Assembly: GCA_005408345.1 (NCBI GenBank)
Contig: SEMN01000176.1
Coordinates: 2,501 to 66,500 of the forward strand
Direction: 5' to 3'
DNA length: 64,000 nt
Source of the DNA: Macquaria australasica
Lineage: Eukaryota; Chordata; Actinopteri; Centrarchiformes; Percichthyidae
In this document: positions 24,766 through 36,740 of the stretch, piece after piece
Layout of the letters: every line of letters starts with the position of its first letter
Numbering within the stretch: the stretch's first letter is position 1
The notes under the pieces: model-generated
Told to the model about the DNA's origin: nothing
Seen by the model: only the letters and a program-made list of their open reading frames with translations
Database searches by the model: none
Made by a program: the position numbers and the translations under genes

Positions 24766-25339
24766 AGAATGTTTATTCAAGAGACGCATTTGCACCATCG
24801 ACTCCTGTCTCATAACTCTCTGAAAACAATTCTTCTTTTGTGGAGCAATTTATGATTGCTTACTCTGTTTTGGACATTCAGGCTCTCTGTTTACTTAAAA
24901 GTCAGCACGTCTTGGTCAAAGGAGCAAAGTTGCGTGTCAAAGTTCACCACAGAACTCGGAGCAAAATATTTGCATGGATTTACTTCAGCCCAGCAAGTGG
25001 ATCCCTTGATTTTGGAGATTCCATTGAAATGAACTGATTTTGTTCTGAAACTGCACTGCTTAAATGCTGCTGCGACCCTGCCATAAGTCTCAAAATTGCA
25101 ACACTAGTGCTCATGTGAACATACTCACCGTATTGCAAATAATGTGGAGCATCTACAGAGACATACCATGACTCTGTTTAATTATTCTCTTTACTCAAAG
25201 GGGGAAAGTCGTCTTTTCCCTGCCTCCCCTCTGCAGAGAGTCGCCACGGTGCGTCTCCTTCAGCCGATGAGAATTAAGCGTCTCGCTGAGCTTCATTATC
25301 TGCAGTACACAATAGTGTCTCCTGCCAGCTCAGGAGACA
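24766..25339 (+). repeat. Left arm of a 574-bp near-perfect inverted repeat
   Basis: Every base was compared with the reverse complement of 26053-26626. 573 of 574 agree; the only difference is T at 25214 against T at 26178 (A when reversed). The outer 310 bp are family B sequence and the inner 260 bp are otherwise single-copy here. The arm ends in TGTCTCCTG-CCAGCT-CAGGAGACA (25316-25339), itself a 9-bp-stem palindrome. The open frames of 65 and 71 codons occur in both arms purely because of the duplication. Confidence 0.98.
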
Positions 25340-26041
25340 ATACGAGTCTGTCAATTTAGTCAGTTTATCTCTATATTAAGCAGTCCCACCATTAGGAACA
25401 CACTGGCCACATGTTAGGAGATCGATCTGGTGCAGTTAGCGACTGGGTGAACATCCTAATTAGGCTGAGGTTTGACACCAGGTCTGGTTTTCCTCTCCCT
25501 CCTCTCTCCCAGTGGTGGCATGACCTTGTCACTTCAGTCAGAGAAGCAGAATTAGTCCTTTATCTCCTGCGGAAAACTTAGGTTTCAAGACAAACTTCAC
25601 ATCAGCTCCTCTCTCACCCTTCTTCATCTCTCCTTTTATCTTATTTTATTTCTTTTCAGAGTATCATTCTCTTACAGATAAAGTTAAAAGTCAAATGATT
25701 ATTGTCAGAGCACTAAAGCCGTCACCATCGCAGTCCTTGCCGGCGCTTACCGTATTCACCCAATGTGTTCTGTTAATTGCTCTGAATAAAAGCAGCAGCT
25801 GTATTATTTAAAACATTTAAGCCCCCTGACGCTTGAGTGAGCGCTCAGATCAGCACAAAATAAAAGCCGGCAGCCTTGTCACAGTGGAGAGATTTTACAC
25901 AGAGTCACAGAACATGGCTTTCAGGACGGTCTTTCTAATTTCTCACTGTCCTTGGGGTCATGTGATACTGTATTGATAGACATGGAGACATGCTAATTTG
26001 GCTTACCCCTCCTTTACAGAGAGGTCAGATCTCAAGGTCAG

Positions 26042-26087
26042 GTACACAATAGTGTCTCCTGAGCTGGCAGGAGACACTATTGTGTAC
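26042..26087. repeat. Perfect 20-bp-stem hairpin at the inner edge of the right arm
   Basis: GTACACAATAGTGTCTCCTG is followed by a 6-nt loop (AGCTGG) and its exact reverse complement. The left arm has only the inner 9 bp of this stem on its distal side; the right locus has 11 extra bases (26042-26052) copied back. Confidence 0.98.
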
Positions 26088-26626
26088 TGCAGATAATGAA
26101 GCTCAGCGAGACGCTTAATTCTCATCGGCTGAAGGAGACGCACCGTGGCGACTCTCTGCAGAGGGGAGGCAGGGAAATGACGACTTTCCCCCTTTGAGTA
26201 AAGAGAATAATTAAACAGAGTCATGGTATGTCTCTGTAGATGCTCCACATTATTTGCAATACGGTGAGTATGTTCACATGAGCACTAGTGTTGCAATTTT
26301 GAGACTTATGGCAGGGTCGCAGCAGCATTTAAGCAGTGCAGTTTCAGAACAAAATCAGTTCATTTCAATGGAATCTCCAAAATCAAGGGATCCACTTGCT
26401 GGGCTGAAGTAAATCCATGCAAATATTTTGCTCCGAGTTCTGTGGTGAACTTTGACACGCAACTTTGCTCCTTTGACCAAGACGTGCTGACTTTTAAGTA
26501 AACAGAGAGCCTGAATGTCCAAAACAGAGTAAGCAATCATAAATTGCTCCACAAAAGAAGAATTGTTTTCAGAGAGTTATGAGACAGGAGTCGATGGTGC
26601 AAATGCGTCTCTTGAATAAACATTCT
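26053..26626 (-). repeat. Right arm of the 574-bp inverted repeat
   Basis: This is the reverse-complement partner of 24766-25339, separated from it by a 713-bp unique spacer. The homology ends abruptly at both sides: at 26626, where the left arm meets other sequence, and at 26053. It could be a foldback or long-TIR transposon, but I see no target duplication next to either outer end (CAGTTA before the left arm, AATATG after the right arm). Confidence 0.98.
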
Positions 26627-27426
26627 AATATGTCTTCATTATGTTGGCTACGCTCATGGATTGGCTGCAATAAATGGCTTCCTCTGTACTCTTTTCCTTT
26701 TTTTTCTGTGCGTACCTCCTCCTTTTTTTCTGTTCTGTCATTTTTGTGAACACAATCCCACTGCTTCTATAGCCATCAAACTGACTATTATCAGGGGTCT
26801 TTCGATCGCCTTGCTGACAGATGGAATCAATGTGAATCAGCTTAGTATGCTTGGCCAAGTAACATATTCTGAGGTTTATATTACAAATCCACAAAATGTC
26901 TGCAGGGTCATGCTGTCTGACGTACTTGAAATTTCACATGTGTATCAGTGTTGATAAATTCACCCCTGGCAAGGCTGGCAGATACTGGGAAGATTCTCCT
27001 TTCTTTACAAAATATATTCTCAAAATAATGTCGCCAGACATATTTAATTCTTTTAAAGCTTTTAAAGCAATCAATTTGACTTTGGGAAAAGTGATAAATA
27101 AGAGGCTACCAAGTCTGATTTTCAGTCATGTAGGCCATAGAGTTGCAAAGTGGTAGGAGATAATGTAGCCTTTGATTCCTGAAGTAAAAGTCCCATTCAT
27201 TTTTTACACAGACAATGTTACGTGAGTCACAGTTGGAGCTCTTCTACAGCTTGGATTGGCATGGGACTCTCTCAGTTAAATCATGAGATATACAAAAGAT
27301 TAACAACTGTATCAGAAAATATCTGGTTCTTTGGTAGAAAGTTAAAAGGTACAGGCCTGTGTATATAAAAACTTTGAGGTAGAAGTGAATTACGACACCC
27401 AAGGTTCAAAACAGAATGACAGGCGC

Positions 27427-27827
27427 ATAGACTGTATATAAAGATGGACGACATGACAGCTCCCCAAAAGTGAAGCCAAAACATCGCCCCCTGGTGATCA
27501 TAAATCCCGGCCACTCCATGTTAGCGGATGGGACATGGGCCAAACTGAAAAATCAAAGTTCACGTCAAATAAGATTTTCCCAAAGATGGTTTCTGTCATT
27601 TTAGGTAGTTCTTATCACGCTGTTTGTTCAAGTGTTCATTTTTCTGATCAGTTTGGTTTGAATTAGTTATTTGACGCTATAAAAAGGGGGTGTGACCACA
27701 TAATTGACAACTGAGTGTGTTCGCGACTGGTTCAGGCTGGTGTATAGGCTCCACCGCGGATCACTACTGCGCAATTGTACAGTAGGAGGAAGTGGAGACG
27801 TGTCGTCCATCTTTATATGCAGTCTAT
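27427..27827. mobile_element. MITE with long TIRs and 10-bp near-perfect target duplication
   Basis: The left end ATAGACTGTATATAAAGATG continues GACGACATG; the right end, reversed, is ATAGACTGCATATAAAGATG continuing GACGACACG (27 of 29 identical). Flanks are TGACAGGCGC (27417-27426) and TGACAGGCAC (27828-27837). It is 401 bp with no coding sequence. A 9-10 bp duplication suggests a Mutator-like origin, which is inference. Confidence 0.85.
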
Positions 27828-29690
27828 TGACAGGCACAACACGATTTCTCTGTAACTAAAACTGGCTAAAATGGCATAAACCTATAGGATTATTATATTA
27901 TCTAAGAGAGCCCCATGTTTCTACGTTAAGTTACATTGAGGATATCTTTTAAAGAAAAAAAAACTGAAATGGGAATACAGAATGCGGAAAAACACTTCCA
28001 GAACCAGTGGCTCCACCTGCTTCACAACTCTGTAAGATATCTAGAATTTTCAGACAATTGTTGTTTTAGTCTTCTGAAGGCAAACAGAAAGTCCAGTTGT
28101 CTAGACATTAGTTATTTCTTTCCAGAAGTCTTGTAAGGGTGGGCAGCTCCAGAGGGAATGTAAGTAATGATCAACAGTGTGAGAAGGGCAAAGTGAGCAA
28201 GTGTTTGATTTTGACAGACCTATTTGGTGCAGAGTTTTCAGTGCGATAGTGTGATAGTCTTCGTACGGAATAAATTGGAGGTTAGAGTTTCTTGTTGTTC
28301 AGAATGTGTTCAGAATGTGTTCTTACAGATTCAGTCCAGAATTCAGGTGTGTTGATCTTTCTCCTACTATGTATTATGTATTTACTGAGGGTTCTGCATG
28401 TGGTTCTGAATTAGCAGGGAACTCACAATCCAATATAGATTCTCAAGATCACAAACATCATGACACCTGCCATCATCATTGTGGTAATCTGAGCAAAAAC
28501 AGGTAAGAGCAAGTGAGAAAACTGGCTGGACGATGAGTTATGTTGACAAAAGATGAAAAGTGGCTAAAAAGGTACTGGTGATTTACTGTAATTTGAAAAC
28601 ACATGCATTCATAATCATTACTATCTCTACTTTATCTTGATGTGATAAACCAATCATTGGGTTTTGTGATCAAACCAAATAACGTCTCACACTACTCTGT
28701 GCATTATCTTGTCCTAAAAAAGAAGCTCTGGAAGCCCTCTTAGTGTTTTTTACACACATACTTTTACCCTCTGAGATGTTTGAGCTTGATGTGCTGTTTA
28801 AGAATAGCTCTAATTAAAGCCCTGTTCTGCAGAGAGGGTAAGAGATGGTACAACAACAGAAAATGGAGGAAAGATGAAAGCTAAAATGAGATGAGGAGAC
28901 AAGGGGAGAAGAGGGAGTCGGCGAGGAGAGGAACGATAAGCGAAGCAGGGAGATGAGAGTTTTAGTGTGGACATGGCCTAAAAGAAAAAGCACAGTGAGT
29001 AAAGGAGAGAGGGGAGGGGAAAGTGGAATAGTGGAGTGTTGGAGATGTATAATGATCAATTGTCCACAGCCTGTGGCAGTCTACAAACCCCTCTAATCCT
29101 GAAAAGACTCTCCCTTCCTTTTAATGATGCCGAGGGATGGGGAAGAAGAAAGAAACCCTGACAAACTCTGCATGGCTGGGCTTTATGGTTTTTGGAGGAT
29201 TTTCCTGACTCTCTTATGTTAGGTTCACAGACTATATTGGTTTGGGTGCTGTTTCTTTATGTGGCTACAACTTTTGGCAGTAGGTGTTATGGTGTGTGAA
29301 CATTTAATTCTGTACATAATCAGCATAATGTCCAGGAAAAGCATAACTTACACACTATCATGGAGAGACTGCAGAGGTGGAGGCTTAGATCAGCTGCTGT
29401 GTGCCAGATGGAGAATCAAGGCCATGCATGGCAGTAGTACAAGAACAAAGACTCAAGTAAAGCTTTCCACTGCTTTATTTCATTCAGTCAAAAAAGCCCA
29501 GTGAGCCAGAGCCTATTCAACATTTCAACGGTTCATCCGCAGTGCTTTTTCTTTTCTATCCTCCTTAATGAAAATGAACACAAAGTCAAAATCAGAGTTT
29601 TGGTATTGAAACAAGTAATGTATTCAACTATAGAAAACAGGGAGACAAACATGACCTCAATAAATGAGGAAACATTTCAAAACATCTACA

Positions 29691-29705
29691 TTTTTTTTTT
29701 TTTTT
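29691..29705. repeat. poly-T tract, 15 nt
   Basis: A run of 15 T next to an AT-rich segment that continues to about 30000 and includes the inverted repeat listed next. Confidence 0.9.
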
Positions 29706-29812
29706 AAATGGAATTTTATTAGTAAACTATGCAAATTAGGCAATATCTAATTTAATAACAATTTATTTGCATATCTGTAAATACCATACCAACTTTTTTT
29801 CTTAATATCAGG

Positions 29813-29968
29813 TAATGGTCAGAGGCTTTTCTCAAAAATATTGTTTTAAATGTTTAAGTTGGAAAGTGTCATATATGCTGAAACACATGGTTTTTGACAA
29901 CCTTTTCACATACAATGCCTCATAAAATGAAAATGAAAAAAGATATCAAAAAAAGCCTCTGACCATTA
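29813..29968. repeat. Inverted repeat with perfect 18-bp stems
   Basis: TAATGGTCAGAGGCTTTT at 29813-29830 is exactly complementary to 29951-29968, with 120 nt between. It may be part of a larger interspersed element (AT-rich, 29705-30050) that I cannot name. Confidence 0.85.
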
Positions 29969-30097
29969 CTGGCTATTTCTTCAAGGAATCGGTATGTAAA
30001 ATTTGGAAGCTGTGTCTGTTATGAATCCGGAGATATTTGGTTTTGAGTGTAAGTGAAATGTCATGTTGAAAGAATGGCCACAGAATGGAATGTTTTG

Positions 30098-30344
30098 CTG
30101 TGTCTCAAATCACGTACTTCTGTTAGTACACTTACATGCAGTATACTGTGTACAGTATGTACTGACTTGTGTAGTGCACCATTGAGGGTGAGAAGTGTGC
30201 AGCGTTCCAAACTTTCTGACCGCTATGAGTAAATCATCCGGCTACTCACAGTACACTGCATTTTGCCATACTTGTCAGTGTGAACGCACTTATGCACCCA
30301 AAATATTAAGTGTAAGTATGGAAGTACGCGATTTGAGACACAGC
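30098..30344. mobile_element. 247-bp MITE
   Basis: GCTGTGTCTCAAATCACGTA at the left pairs with GCTGTGTCTCAAATCGCGTA from the reversed right end (19 of 20). Interior phrases such as AGTACACTTACATGCAGTATACTG are themselves partly palindromic. No target duplication was resolved. Confidence 0.8.
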
Positions 30345-30498
30345 ATATGTGTCCGGCCTTATTGCACCTTTTCTTTCTTCATCAATAATTACCACTACAA
30401 AAAAAAAAGAAAAATCAGCATATTTGGATATGATATGTTTACTCAGAAGAAAATGGGCTTTCCAACCATACTTGGGAAAAAATGTAATATTTGAACTG

Positions 30499-31008
30499 TA
30501 AGGCTACATTCAGATAGAATCAGACATTGCAGCAAAAATGCAGATTTTCCCATTCATTTGTACAGGGGTACTGCGTTCGAGCTGCGGCGGTGCGGGCCAC
30601 AGTGGCCGGCGGCGAAAAGTTAAAACAGAATCAATTTTTGGAGAAACGCAACCCGACGTCACGCTGCGGCGGCCAATCACGCGGGCGATCAGACCAGCAG
30701 ACATCCAGGTGAAGAAGAACTTTGTTTACCTGTAGCATTGTAGCATTAGCTGTTTACCGTAATATTCCACTGTTTACTGAGCAACTGTGAAGATTGAAGA
30801 GAGACTGATCGATCGGCGCCGTGATGACTGTACATCAGCTGTTCAACCCTGCCATGAGGGAGTACACAGACGTTAATTGCCGTGCAGTTGTTTGGTGTTG
30901 TATCGCTCTTCAAGCTGGGAATGCTGGTTAGTATGAGACACCCCCACACCGCCGCACAACCCTGCGTTGAATCACCACAACGCCCGATTCTGTCTGAAAG
31001 CAGCCTAA
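30499..31008. mobile_element. hAT-like MITE, 510 bp
   Basis: The ends TAAGGCTACATTCAGATAG and, reversed, TTAGGCTGCTTTCAGACAG match at 15 of 19 positions. Flanks TGAACTG (30492-30498) and TGACCTG (31009-31015) may be a diverged target duplication, extending to 8 bp with the following T. The interior is GC-rich (GAGCTGCGGCGGTGCGGGCC) and unusual for this AT-rich intron. There is no transposase. Confidence 0.75.
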
Positions 31009-31379
31009 TGACCTGTTCAAATTCAAAATGTACAGTCTATAAGCGTGACTGGCGACTGGTAGTTTGCCTTGTGGTCCTGCAGAGGGCATTCTTAAAATTC
31101 ACTCTGAGCTTCACCTATTGCATGCATCAATAAACTAAGCTAATAAATAACAATGAGGCTAGTGAGCAAAGCCGTGCTGATCAGATAATCACGACAACGA
31201 AGCATCTGAGAAGCAGTGTGTGGAAGTATTTGAGGTTCTACCCAGAAGATGGCAAAAATTATGCTATAATTAATTAGAATAAATCACCTGTCAGTTAAAA
31301 TTAGTTCGAACTTCACTTTTTAAAAAAGTGACAGCCCTAGCAGGAATGTGTATCATGTCCTCGTGCACAATACAAACAA

Positions 31380-31460
31380 AAAGGGGACCCACTCGTAAAA
31401 ATGTTACTCTATGGCGCTATTAGTGGCTAAAAGCTCTACAGGGTACCTTTAAAGCATATC
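31380..31460. repeat. Unassigned repeat-like segment
   Basis: ATGGCGCTATTAGTGGCTAAAAGCTC and the following CTACAGGGTACCTTTAAAGC resemble fish repeat ends, but no partner copy was found in the window. Confidence 0.25.
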
Positions 31461-33211
31461 CATTGTCACAGGTTCTACTTTTGTTTCCACTATACTCTGC
31501 CCGCTTTGGGGGCGAGTTCCTGAACCTAAATTTCAGCACTGCTCAAGAGGTGATACTGTTTCCAAGTCAAAGGTACTCTCTGAGGGATGGAATGCAACAG
31601 CTCATTTGCAGCACGCCAAACAGGGGATAAGGATAGAGGGTGTCGGAAGTTCCAGCTGTAGCAAAATGCCTACAGTATAAAAGTGCATCTTCCAAAGTTT
31701 CTTTTTCTACAGTAACACCACTCTGCTGTCATCTTTTCTTTTGCATAATGTTTTTGCGCTCACTAAAAACTTTCTTAGAGTTTCTAAAATATGTTGGCTT
31801 TTATTCATCAAGAGTTTCCAAGTGTTTGACACTTACCTCCCTCAAATAAAACAGGGAAGAACAGAAAAGTCTTTCTAAAATCCTTTAGAGAGGGATTACA
31901 TAAGGTCAGAAGATGCCCCACTGTACTACAAGACCATGAGCCAGATCATTGAGCTAGATCATTTAGGTGATCCTGACCCTAAATTTACAATTTGGAACAC
32001 AGAAGTTATCTTAATGTAATTACACTGTAATAACAAGACTTACTCTTTCCTCTGAGTATACAGATGAGGATAACTCACGTAAGAGCCAGGATCAATCACA
32101 TTAAGATAAAAAAGAACCAGCATCAAAAATGTATTCAGCACTACACAAGCAGACTTGTCATCCCAGATGGGTGTTTGATTACCCTCATGGAAAAGGTAAT
32201 GAAATCTGCCTCACATCATCTTCAGGTCCTCCTAACAAGCATTGGCCATCTGCCACTGAAAAAAAGACAGCATTTTTTTTTTTATATCAGGGTTAGGTTA
32301 AGTGTGATTACATTTAAGGATGGACAGCGGGGCACAAATCGTATTATAAAATGAGCCCATTTAAAGGCCACCGCTGGTCACGTCGTTGATACAGATATCC
32401 CACACTGCCTTGGGACAGAGAGAAAGTGTGAGAGGAGAGCAGGCCATTAGAGAGAGAAGGGGGGGCAGGGGAGCCATTAGTTGAAGACTGAAGGGGTAGA
32501 GGGGGACACTAATGATCTATGCAGACAGCTGTCCTACTAATTACTGCAGAGTGAGAGGTGCAGGTCCCCGCATTCAACAGCAATCAGGGCCAAAGTGAAG
32601 GACAGTGGAGTTGACTGACAGTGCGAAAGAATTTGGAGTGAAGGATGCTGGGTAGCAGCTGACCGAGTGGCTATGTCTCAGTGTTGTGACAAAGACTTTT
32701 TATTCTGCACTAATGAGAGCAGGGACGTGAAGACTGATATCACAATCTGCTGAGTGCGTAATTGGAAGAACTCACTCTTTAACTGAAGCCACTTTAGGAA
32801 AAAAAAAGACTTAATAATTATGAGACTGTGCGGCCTGATAATTTTAACTGCCGTTGACATCTACACATTCGCTGTATCGACAGCAATTGTTGATGACAGC
32901 AATAAAAACACAATATCTACATCAAGCGTTCTGACAAACAGCTCATTACAATTTATTAGTCACGCTTTTCAGAGCTAAAGCTACTTCTCAATTCTATCTC
33001 ATATCTTATGGAAGAACAGAAAATAAAACGTAACAGGAACATCCCACTCTGCATTGATGTATACATACAGTTCACTCAACTTCTCATCATTTATTATGTC
33101 ACAGAGTCTTGTACACCAGTGCAACTGCAGCGAGGCATTAATCCCTATTAGCAGAGTCTTTGTTGGCAATGGGAACAAAGTGTTGTGCTGCAGCAAATGG
33201 CAGCATTTTGT

Positions 33212-33232
33212 AAAAAAAAAAAAAAAAAAAAA
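33212..33232. repeat. poly-A tract, 21 nt
   Basis: A homopolymer of about 21 A. No retrocopy was recognised upstream. Confidence 0.95.
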
Positions 33233-34154
33233 GTCTGTCTTTCAGGAGAGACACTAGTGTTGAAAAGGGTAGACAGACATCATTCAGAGGCTTAGATAAA
33301 TGCTAAGGTGCCATTCATCTACAGTGTTGCACAGCCCAGGCAGAGGGAAAAAGGAAGTGAGCCACAGAAATTTAACCATTCACTGAAAAAAAACTAGTAG
33401 CCTTCTCCAAGTGAGCTGCAAACCTTTGAGGGCTCCTTTCAAGCCTAAAGCTCTGCTGCGCGTTACAGCAGCAATACGCAAGTTCCCTCTTAAGCTAAGG
33501 GGATAACTTTGGTAAGTCCACACTAAACGATACGCTGAAACTAGTTAGTTTCATACACCACAGAGACGTAAGGCTCATCTTAGCTACTCTGGCCCCACAC
33601 TAATCAAAATATTGTCGCAGAAAATGACGTTTTCACTTCCTGTGGCTAATAACGTGTCGTCTCTCGAGCCCAATTGTCTTTGAACACTTGGCTATGCAAT
33701 AGCAAAAAGACTAACGGCTAAAAATAGCTAACGTTAATCACCAAACAACAACAAAAAGGTACGTAAACTAGGACAAAGCATTATGACTAGGTGATAAATA
33801 CAACCTTAATCTACAACTTGTGCAAAATAACAGTGACAGAGTGGTAAAACCGTCAACTACAACACAGGGTAATATAACGGTACCTTATTATTGGGCAGAT
33901 GATATTTTAACATTATAACAAACACATAATCATAGCCTACACCGGCAAACTGTTAAATTAGTAGTTGTTAATTAGAAAGTTATCTAACCCTATATATTTT
34001 GCTTGCCGGTATAATTCGCTCCTCCTCATCCTCCAAGTCATCCCACCTTTCAAAACGATGCGACATGCTAACCTCTACTTTACGGAGGACTTCACGCATA
34101 CTCAGGGCTAGGTGTGAGATTTAAGTTGTAACTTAGGCTTACGTTGAAACTATT

Positions 34155-34455
34155 CCAGCAAAATGAATCCATGTGCTCTTATGAAACAGGTGGTGTTACA
34201 AGCATAGTGACATAGTGACTACTCGCAGGGGTAGTTTACAAAATACTGTAGCTGTTGAGCTGACCGCTAACATGCTAGCACTAGTCACAATAGCTCTCCA
34301 AGCTAGCTAGTCGCTAACCAGATAATAAGCTCACACAGCTTATTGCAGAGCTGTATTGATACCATTAACTGCTGTCTCGTAACTGTCTGAAAACCCTTGT
34401 GTGGAGAAGTTTATACTCCGGCAGAGCAGGGTTATATAAAAGTGGAGCTGAGAGC
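34155..34455 (+). repeat. Repeat family B, another copy
   Basis: ACAGGTGGTGTTACAAGC, AGTGACATAGTGACTAC, CTAACATGCTAGCACTAGTC, CTGCTGTCTCGTAACTGTC and GGCAGAGCAGGGTTATATAA follow the same order as 22935-23345 (minus) and 24190-25080. Confidence 0.65.
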
Positions 34456-35942
34456 TTCCTCTGCTTTCGACCTGAACGATTAACAGATGATCAAAATGGT
34501 TCCCAACGAATGTTCTGTCAATCAACTAATCAATGAACCGACTCATTTTTTCTGCTGTGATTGGTATTTAAGGCACTTCATCATACTGACTGTTTTTTAC
34601 AATAACATACATGAATGAGAGGATTTCCAGCTACATGCCATGTGCATTCATCCACACGCATAACAGTTGACTCAGTAGTTAATATGCAGTGAATGAGGAG
34701 AGGTCAAACAAGTGTGTACAAATCAACTCGACAGGGCAAATATTTACAGTGACTACATGTACAGACATATTGTCAGACTCGCACATGATGGTTACTAGAA
34801 GAGACAGAGCTGGCTGCCAGACGTTTTTGAATACCAGCCAAATAGTTCGGCATTCATGATGTATTACAAAGGATTTCCTCTTATATTGTTATAGCTCAAA
34901 TGGTTTTTAAAATTACAAAGTGAAATATATCAGTCATATTATGGTTATTAGGCTTGATGATCAGAGGAAAAACATGTTTTTATTGCATTCTTTTGTATTT
35001 CAACATACTGACAAGTTTGATGTTGCAAGTTTGATATACCACTATATGACTTATATGCTTTTCACAATCCTTCTCAAAGGAAAGCTGTGCCAAATCTGTG
35101 TGAATGAAAATAAATAAATAAATCAACATTTTTATTTGCCATTCTCCTGGGGACTGGACAAGTTTTAGAGACTTTTGAACTCACAGCAGAAAAGAGCTTT
35201 TCAATTGAATATTTCAGCTACAGCTGGCTGGGTAGAGCCGTGTTAATAATAAAGAACAGAAACATGTAGACCATAGGCTCTGGATGATCAGTGTATGGAG
35301 GAAAAAGTTGGGTAACAGGCAGTGAAGTGACTCACATGACTTGCAAAAACGCAAAAATGTCTTCAGGGATGGTTGATTTTTGTCATTGAAAACATTCAGC
35401 TCCTCTACAGTTTTTTTCACAATTCAGAAAGTCAGATTCTGATTGGATCCACCGCCCCCCAATTTGCACCATTGTCCTTCAACACACCAATGCACCGGTG
35501 CCCACACTCTGCTCAACTGGAAGCTTGTTGGATTGGCGTGCACATGCAGTCACAGCCACACTTTTTTTTTTACACCGCACTAGAATAAAAAATGGCTAAA
35601 TGAATGGTGGTGGCGGTGTATCTTTAATCTCTGTCCACTGAGTCACATCCTGGCCGCCTGTGTTGTCCCCTCCTGCTCTGCATCCTCTCCAGAAGATTCA
35701 CGCCAACACATGCACACACATTTAATAAGGTCTTCAACACATACACACAGACAGAGACAGGATGTAATAATAATAGCCACACGCTCGCCATTAGTTCCTG
35801 AGCACGGTGCAGACACAGAGAGGCGTGTCACGGTGGACACAGCAGCAATTCATTACACTGCTGCATGGGACACACACCTACAAATACCAGCCCACTTTAC
35901 TGACAGCATTACAGTAAGCCATATCATTGAGTGAGCATACAC

Positions 35943-36120
35943 AATAGAGCCTGGATCTGGCTCTCCTAAATGGAATGCAGCCATCATTAATGTTATTAAT
36001 TCCACCTGTGCTACTGCTCTCAAAATGTCTGCTGTGAAAAGAGTCTATAGCAGGGCCCTGGAACTGGCTCACCTAAATAGAACAGTCGTTATAAATGTTA
36101 TCAATTACAGCTGTGTACCT
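35943..36120. repeat. Diverged direct duplication of a TAAT-rich block
   Basis: Unit 1 (35943-36018) has CTGGATCTGGCTCTCCTAAA, then ATTAATGTTATTAATTCCA and CCTGTGCTAC. Unit 2 (36047-36120) has CTGGAACTGGCTCACCTAAA, then ATAAATGTTATCAATTACA and GCTGTGTAC. Most positions agree. The units are about 104 bp apart. I see no coding sense; homeodomain-type TAAT sites recur. Confidence 0.7.
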
Positions 36121-36244
36121 TGGATTGTCTACAATGTTCTGAATTCTTGCAAGATTCTTTTAATTGTTATCACCAGTGTTTGCTTTTCCAAAAGCCCGTG
36201 TTCTTCCTTCAACCCAGCACATTGCAACACACTTTGTAATATTT

Positions 36245-36740
36245 GCTTAAAGCTGCACTAATCAGTATTTTTATGTTAACAACTGATCAAATGTCTTGTG
36301 TGTAATGTGAAAGGGGTTACTTGTAGTAATGGGCTCACAGAGAATTAGCACTCAACTCTGCAGTTCCATGCAGTTTTTTTAGCATCTTTCAGCTCAATAT
36401 TCCGGTTTTCCGATCTACAAATACACACATCTGATTCCCTCTCAGCGCTCTCCACACCCGCGCCGCAGCTGTTTTCATTGACAAAGTTCTACAAACTGAC
36501 TATATGGTACATGCAGAGTGCCACATGGCAGACAGACAATGTTAGCCACCAGCTGGTGAACATAGTGAAGCATCTAGCAGCCAAAGAGACAGGTATTTCG
36601 CTAAGGAGTTGGTAAAAACTAAAACAGCGCTAAAAGGAGAATGAATGTTGGACTTCAATTCATTAGGTGGCCAGAAACACGACTCCAAATAAATGATAAT
36701 GTTGCCCCGTGTCTGCTGGATGTGTTAACAGGCAATTGTA
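36245..36740 (+). repeat. Probable dispersed fish repeat ('aaagctgcactaatcag' family)
   Basis: It starts AAAGCTGCACTAATCAGTA and has TGTGAAAGGGGTTACTTGTA, TGGGCTCACAGAGAATTAGC and TGCAGTTTTTTTAGCATC. I recognise this order from memory as interspersed in fish. No second copy is in the window. Confidence 0.45.

Noticed and set aside
24840..26552. Identical 65-codon and near-identical 71-codon frames on opposite strands
   Set aside because: They looked like a duplicated small gene, but the identity extends through noncoding sequence over exactly 574 bp, so the DNA is duplicated. The peptides share only weak similarity with other family B copies.
24766..26626. Whole structure as a long-TIR transposon
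   Set aside because: No target duplication beside the outer ends, no transposase in the spacer, and the arms start inside another repeat. Kept as an inverted duplication, not a transposon call.
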